Assembly (NCBI RefSeq): GCF_014905175.1
Contig: NC_057790.1
Span: forward strand, 5,208,001 to 5,272,000
DNA length: 64,000 nucleotides
Source: Aphidius gifuensis
Taxonomy: Eukaryota; Arthropoda; Insecta; Hymenoptera; Braconidae
Direction of reading: 5' to 3'
In this document: positions 61,156 to 64,000 of the stretch, piece by piece
How the letters are laid out: each line of letters starts with the position of its first letter
Numbering within the stretch: position 1 is the stretch's first letter
The notes under the pieces: generated by a model
Databases searched by the model: none
Told to the model about the DNA's origin: nothing
Seen by the model: only the letters and a program-made list of their open reading frames with translations
Made by a program: the position numbers and the translations under genes

Positions 61156-64000
61156 GTAAGTTTTTTTTATATTTTTTTATTTAATATCTATGTATAATAG
61201 AAAACGAATGTAGAGTTACTTGATGTCAAGACAAATGTGTGTGCGTACTCAACATTTTATTTTATTTAAAAAAAAAAAAAATTTAATTTTTTCAAATTAT
61301 AACAAAACAATGAGGTCATTTTGGGTTGGAAATAATTAAAATTAAAATAACGATCGATGAACAATCCAGGTAAATAACCAAAGTACCTTTTTTTTTTTTA
61401 GATGTTATTTTAAAATAGTAAAGAAATAATTATAATCAGAATTATGACAGCGAAAATTAAACTATTGTTGTTGAAAATTTCAATTAAAAATTGATTTAAA
61501 AGTAATTAAATATTTTTGTTATTAATTTACTTTTTTTTTCATGAGCTTGTTTAGTTAACAAACATAAACAAGACAATTTAATTGTCAGTAGATTAAAAAG
61601 ATTTATTTTTCAAATAAAAATAATAATTATTATTAAAAAAAAATAAATAAAAATAAAAAATTTAAATTACTTGTTATTTTACATATTTCAACAATGAATA
61701 AAATCACTCAAATGGATTCTCTACTTAAATAGAAAATTGGATATTTTTTTTTATTTTCAAATTTATTATAATACGTTGTTATTTTTTTTTATTTTATTCG
61801 TTTTTTCTCGTTTCAACTTTATCATGAAAGCTATGAAAGTGGTTTCACAAAGTTTTTCTGAACGAAAAGAGTCTCAAAGTTTAATGTCAATAAAACATTG
61901 TTATATATAAAATATGTATATGAAGAAAAGCATTTTATTGATTCAAAAACATTAGTAACAACTTTTCATTAGCAATTACCAAGTTTTTTTTTGTGAATAA
62001 ACAAATTCAAAATGAAAAAAAAAATTTAATTAGTTTACTATCAAATGCTTTTTACTGTTTCAAAATTGATTTAAATTATATCAATTGCAATGGGTTTAAT
62101 AAAAACAATAATTTTCTAATGAAAATTATTTTCTTTTTGTAATTTTCTTTGAATACAGTGGTAATTAAGATAATGGAATAAATTAAAAAAAAGAAAAAAA
62201 AATAATATTACTTGATGAAATTGGGTCGCGGGAAGGCTAATTATCAGGCGTCAAAGCCAACGAGCTGGGTCAATTAGTAGACCTTCACAGGCAAAACTGT
62301 TTTGAGCGTGGTTAATCATCGTTCACAAACCAACACTTGGCCTATAGCATCATGCTTTCAAGGGCCATCAGTTAATTCAACAATACATTTTTAAAAAAAT
62401 ATTATATTTAATTATTTATATATAAAAGAAAGAAAAAAAAATTTATTAAATTTAATCAATATTTGTCATCGTTATTAATAAATACCATTTTGGATAAACC
62501 CATTGTATACTTATGAGCTACTATCAAATTGATTTCTTTTTCATTAAAGATTATTATTTAATAAATTTCACGTAGTATTAAATAATTACTTTGTGTATGA
62601 ATATTTTACGGTTAATTATAATTACACGTATTTCCATTAACTCAAAATAACTCAAATATACAAAGCTTTGATCAATAAATTTTCTCGAGTGAGACAGTGA
62701 TATGGTATCGAACTCTAAGTGAAACTCCTCTCCTCATGTATCAATAGATATACGATCAGTTAATTGTGGTTTATGTGGGTAAAACCACAGTGCTATGCTT
62801 TTTGAAATTTGGGCAAATCATCTTCCTCACACGTTATCATCAATAAACCAAATAACTTTCCTATATATCTATAAGAAAAAAAGAATTATACAAACATTTT
62901 TTCTTGCATAATTTTTTAAACAAAACTTGTATTAATTTTCTACTTTTTTTTTAGATAAATAATTTTTTTTCTCTATCTTGTTTTATTTAAATGAAAAAGA
63001 GAAATAAAAAATTTTACTTTTATAATGCAGTATTCCCAACACGTATAATAAAATTATAAATGTGGTGAACAATAAATTAAAAGTAATTTTTATTTAATTT
63101 TATATTTTTGTCAAAAGTGATTCAAGAGTTTTGGAAAACTTTTAGTTAAAACTTTATGATAATATATAGATATGCACTTTGGGTATAATAATATATCCTA
63201 TATACATATATTAGATCAATGCACGCGACTATCAAGAAAGTTGAAATTTCCAACGTGAGTGGAGAGATCACTTCCTCCAGAGTATAATATGCGATGATGT
63301 CTATAGAGATTTTGGGAAAGATAAATCAACGGATTAGTCTTTGGCCCCTCACGTTTACACTAATATATATATATGATGTTATATATTATAGAATGCATTG
63401 TCGTAATGTTTTATTATCTATAGATATATTTGAGTATTTATACAATCTACATATACACGTTCTATATGCAATCTGCATCGTCAGTTTGACTCGCTGCAGA
63501 GCTATGCGGATGCCAGTTTATTCTATCAACAAAATCACCGGATGCAAATATGGCAAAACCCGGAAGACAAGCTGGGCCGAAACTTTTAAACGGACATCCG
63601 TCTGACATCTTTGTAATATTGTTTTATTTCAAAATTTAAAAAACAAAGTTTTTTTTTCATAAATATACTTGAAGTATATTAAATCTTAAATAAGTTTTAA
63701 ATAAAGAAATCGTAAATATATTATATCAGTCTTAGATGAATTATTTTTCTACGTTTAAATGCAATATTTAAATGTCTTAAAAATTTAACAGAAAAAATTT
63801 TAAAAGCTATACAAAAGAGTTATCTAAAAATCAAAATAAAATAAATTTAAAAAATTTTTAAACTCACCATTACTCCAGTTGATGAGGAGAGCTTTCGATT
63901 GATGTTGTCTTGTTCCATTCAAATTCATATCATCTGCAACAATAATTTAAAAAAAATTTATTTCATATGAAAATATTAACGGCGCTGAATTTAGAGCGAA
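61156..64000. other. Start of a long dipeptidase intron, running off the window
   Basis: No continuation of the M19 domain is visible. GC-richer blocks lie at 62220-62370 and 63480-63606, and the third copy of the dispersed repeat is at the right edge. Confidence 0.65.
63800..63960 (-). repeat. Dispersed repeat copy 3, exon-like core 63868-63933
   Basis: Minus-strand core of 66 nt between attattgttgcag and gtgagttt. One frame is open throughout (DMNLNGTRQHQSKALLINWS), unlike copies 1 and 2. The full extent cannot be judged because the window ends 40 bp later. It lies antisense within a dipeptidase intron. Confidence 0.65.

Noticed and set aside
61156..64000. Search for dipeptidase exon 9 within the window
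   Set aside because: No segment encodes the expected M19 continuation after RNVPDDVLRNL with phase-0 splice sites. The frame at 63294-63605 does not resemble it.

Overview
The window looks like insect nuclear DNA. Base composition is extremely AT-rich (roughly three quarters A+T by eye). Genes are split by GT-AG introns, introns are large, and long homopolymer A/T runs and simple repeats are everywhere. The protein matches are all animal. A hymenopteran parasitoid-type genome would fit the composition and the insect-specific middle gene, but that placement is inference. I see no prokaryotic, viral or organellar segment, no tRNA/rRNA gene and no CRISPR array.

Three protein-coding genes can be assembled exon by exon with consistent splice phases. 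(1) Minus strand, 866-2547: a complete five-exon RPRD1 (CREPT family) gene, 347 aa, an RNA polymerase II CTD-binding protein. (2) Plus strand, 9237-11671: a complete five-exon gene for a 675-aa single-pass type II membrane protein of an uncharacterised insect family (it resembles DUF4803). (3) Plus strand, 34915 to beyond the right edge: the first eight coding exons (519 codons) of an M19 membrane dipeptidase (renal dipeptidase/DPEP1-like). It has a long N-terminal cytoplasmic region and a transmembrane anchor before the catalytic domain; the last exons lie outside the window.

Layout: 1-865, 3' flank of RPRD1; 2548-9236, intergenic DNA between divergent genes 1 and 2; 11672-34914, a 23-kb stretch without recognisable coding exons; 34915-61155, the dipeptidase exons with introns of 0.08 to 12.6 kb; 61156-64000, an unfinished intron of the dipeptidase gene. 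The three genes have no evident functional link.

The most unusual structure outside these genes is a dispersed repeat at about 21.3, 42.0 and 63.9 kb. All three copies lie in the same orientation, about 21 kb apart. On the minus strand each looks like a short exon (66-83 nt) with an acceptor and a GTGAG donor, and part of the neighbouring intron-like sequence is also conserved. A further minus-strand exon-like block lies at 24706-24833. Together they could be pieces of a minus-strand non-coding transcript or a transposable-element family. Also notable are a compact 56-codon ORF just upstream of the dipeptidase start, two candidate TATA boxes there, and several GC-richer islands in the AT-rich desert.
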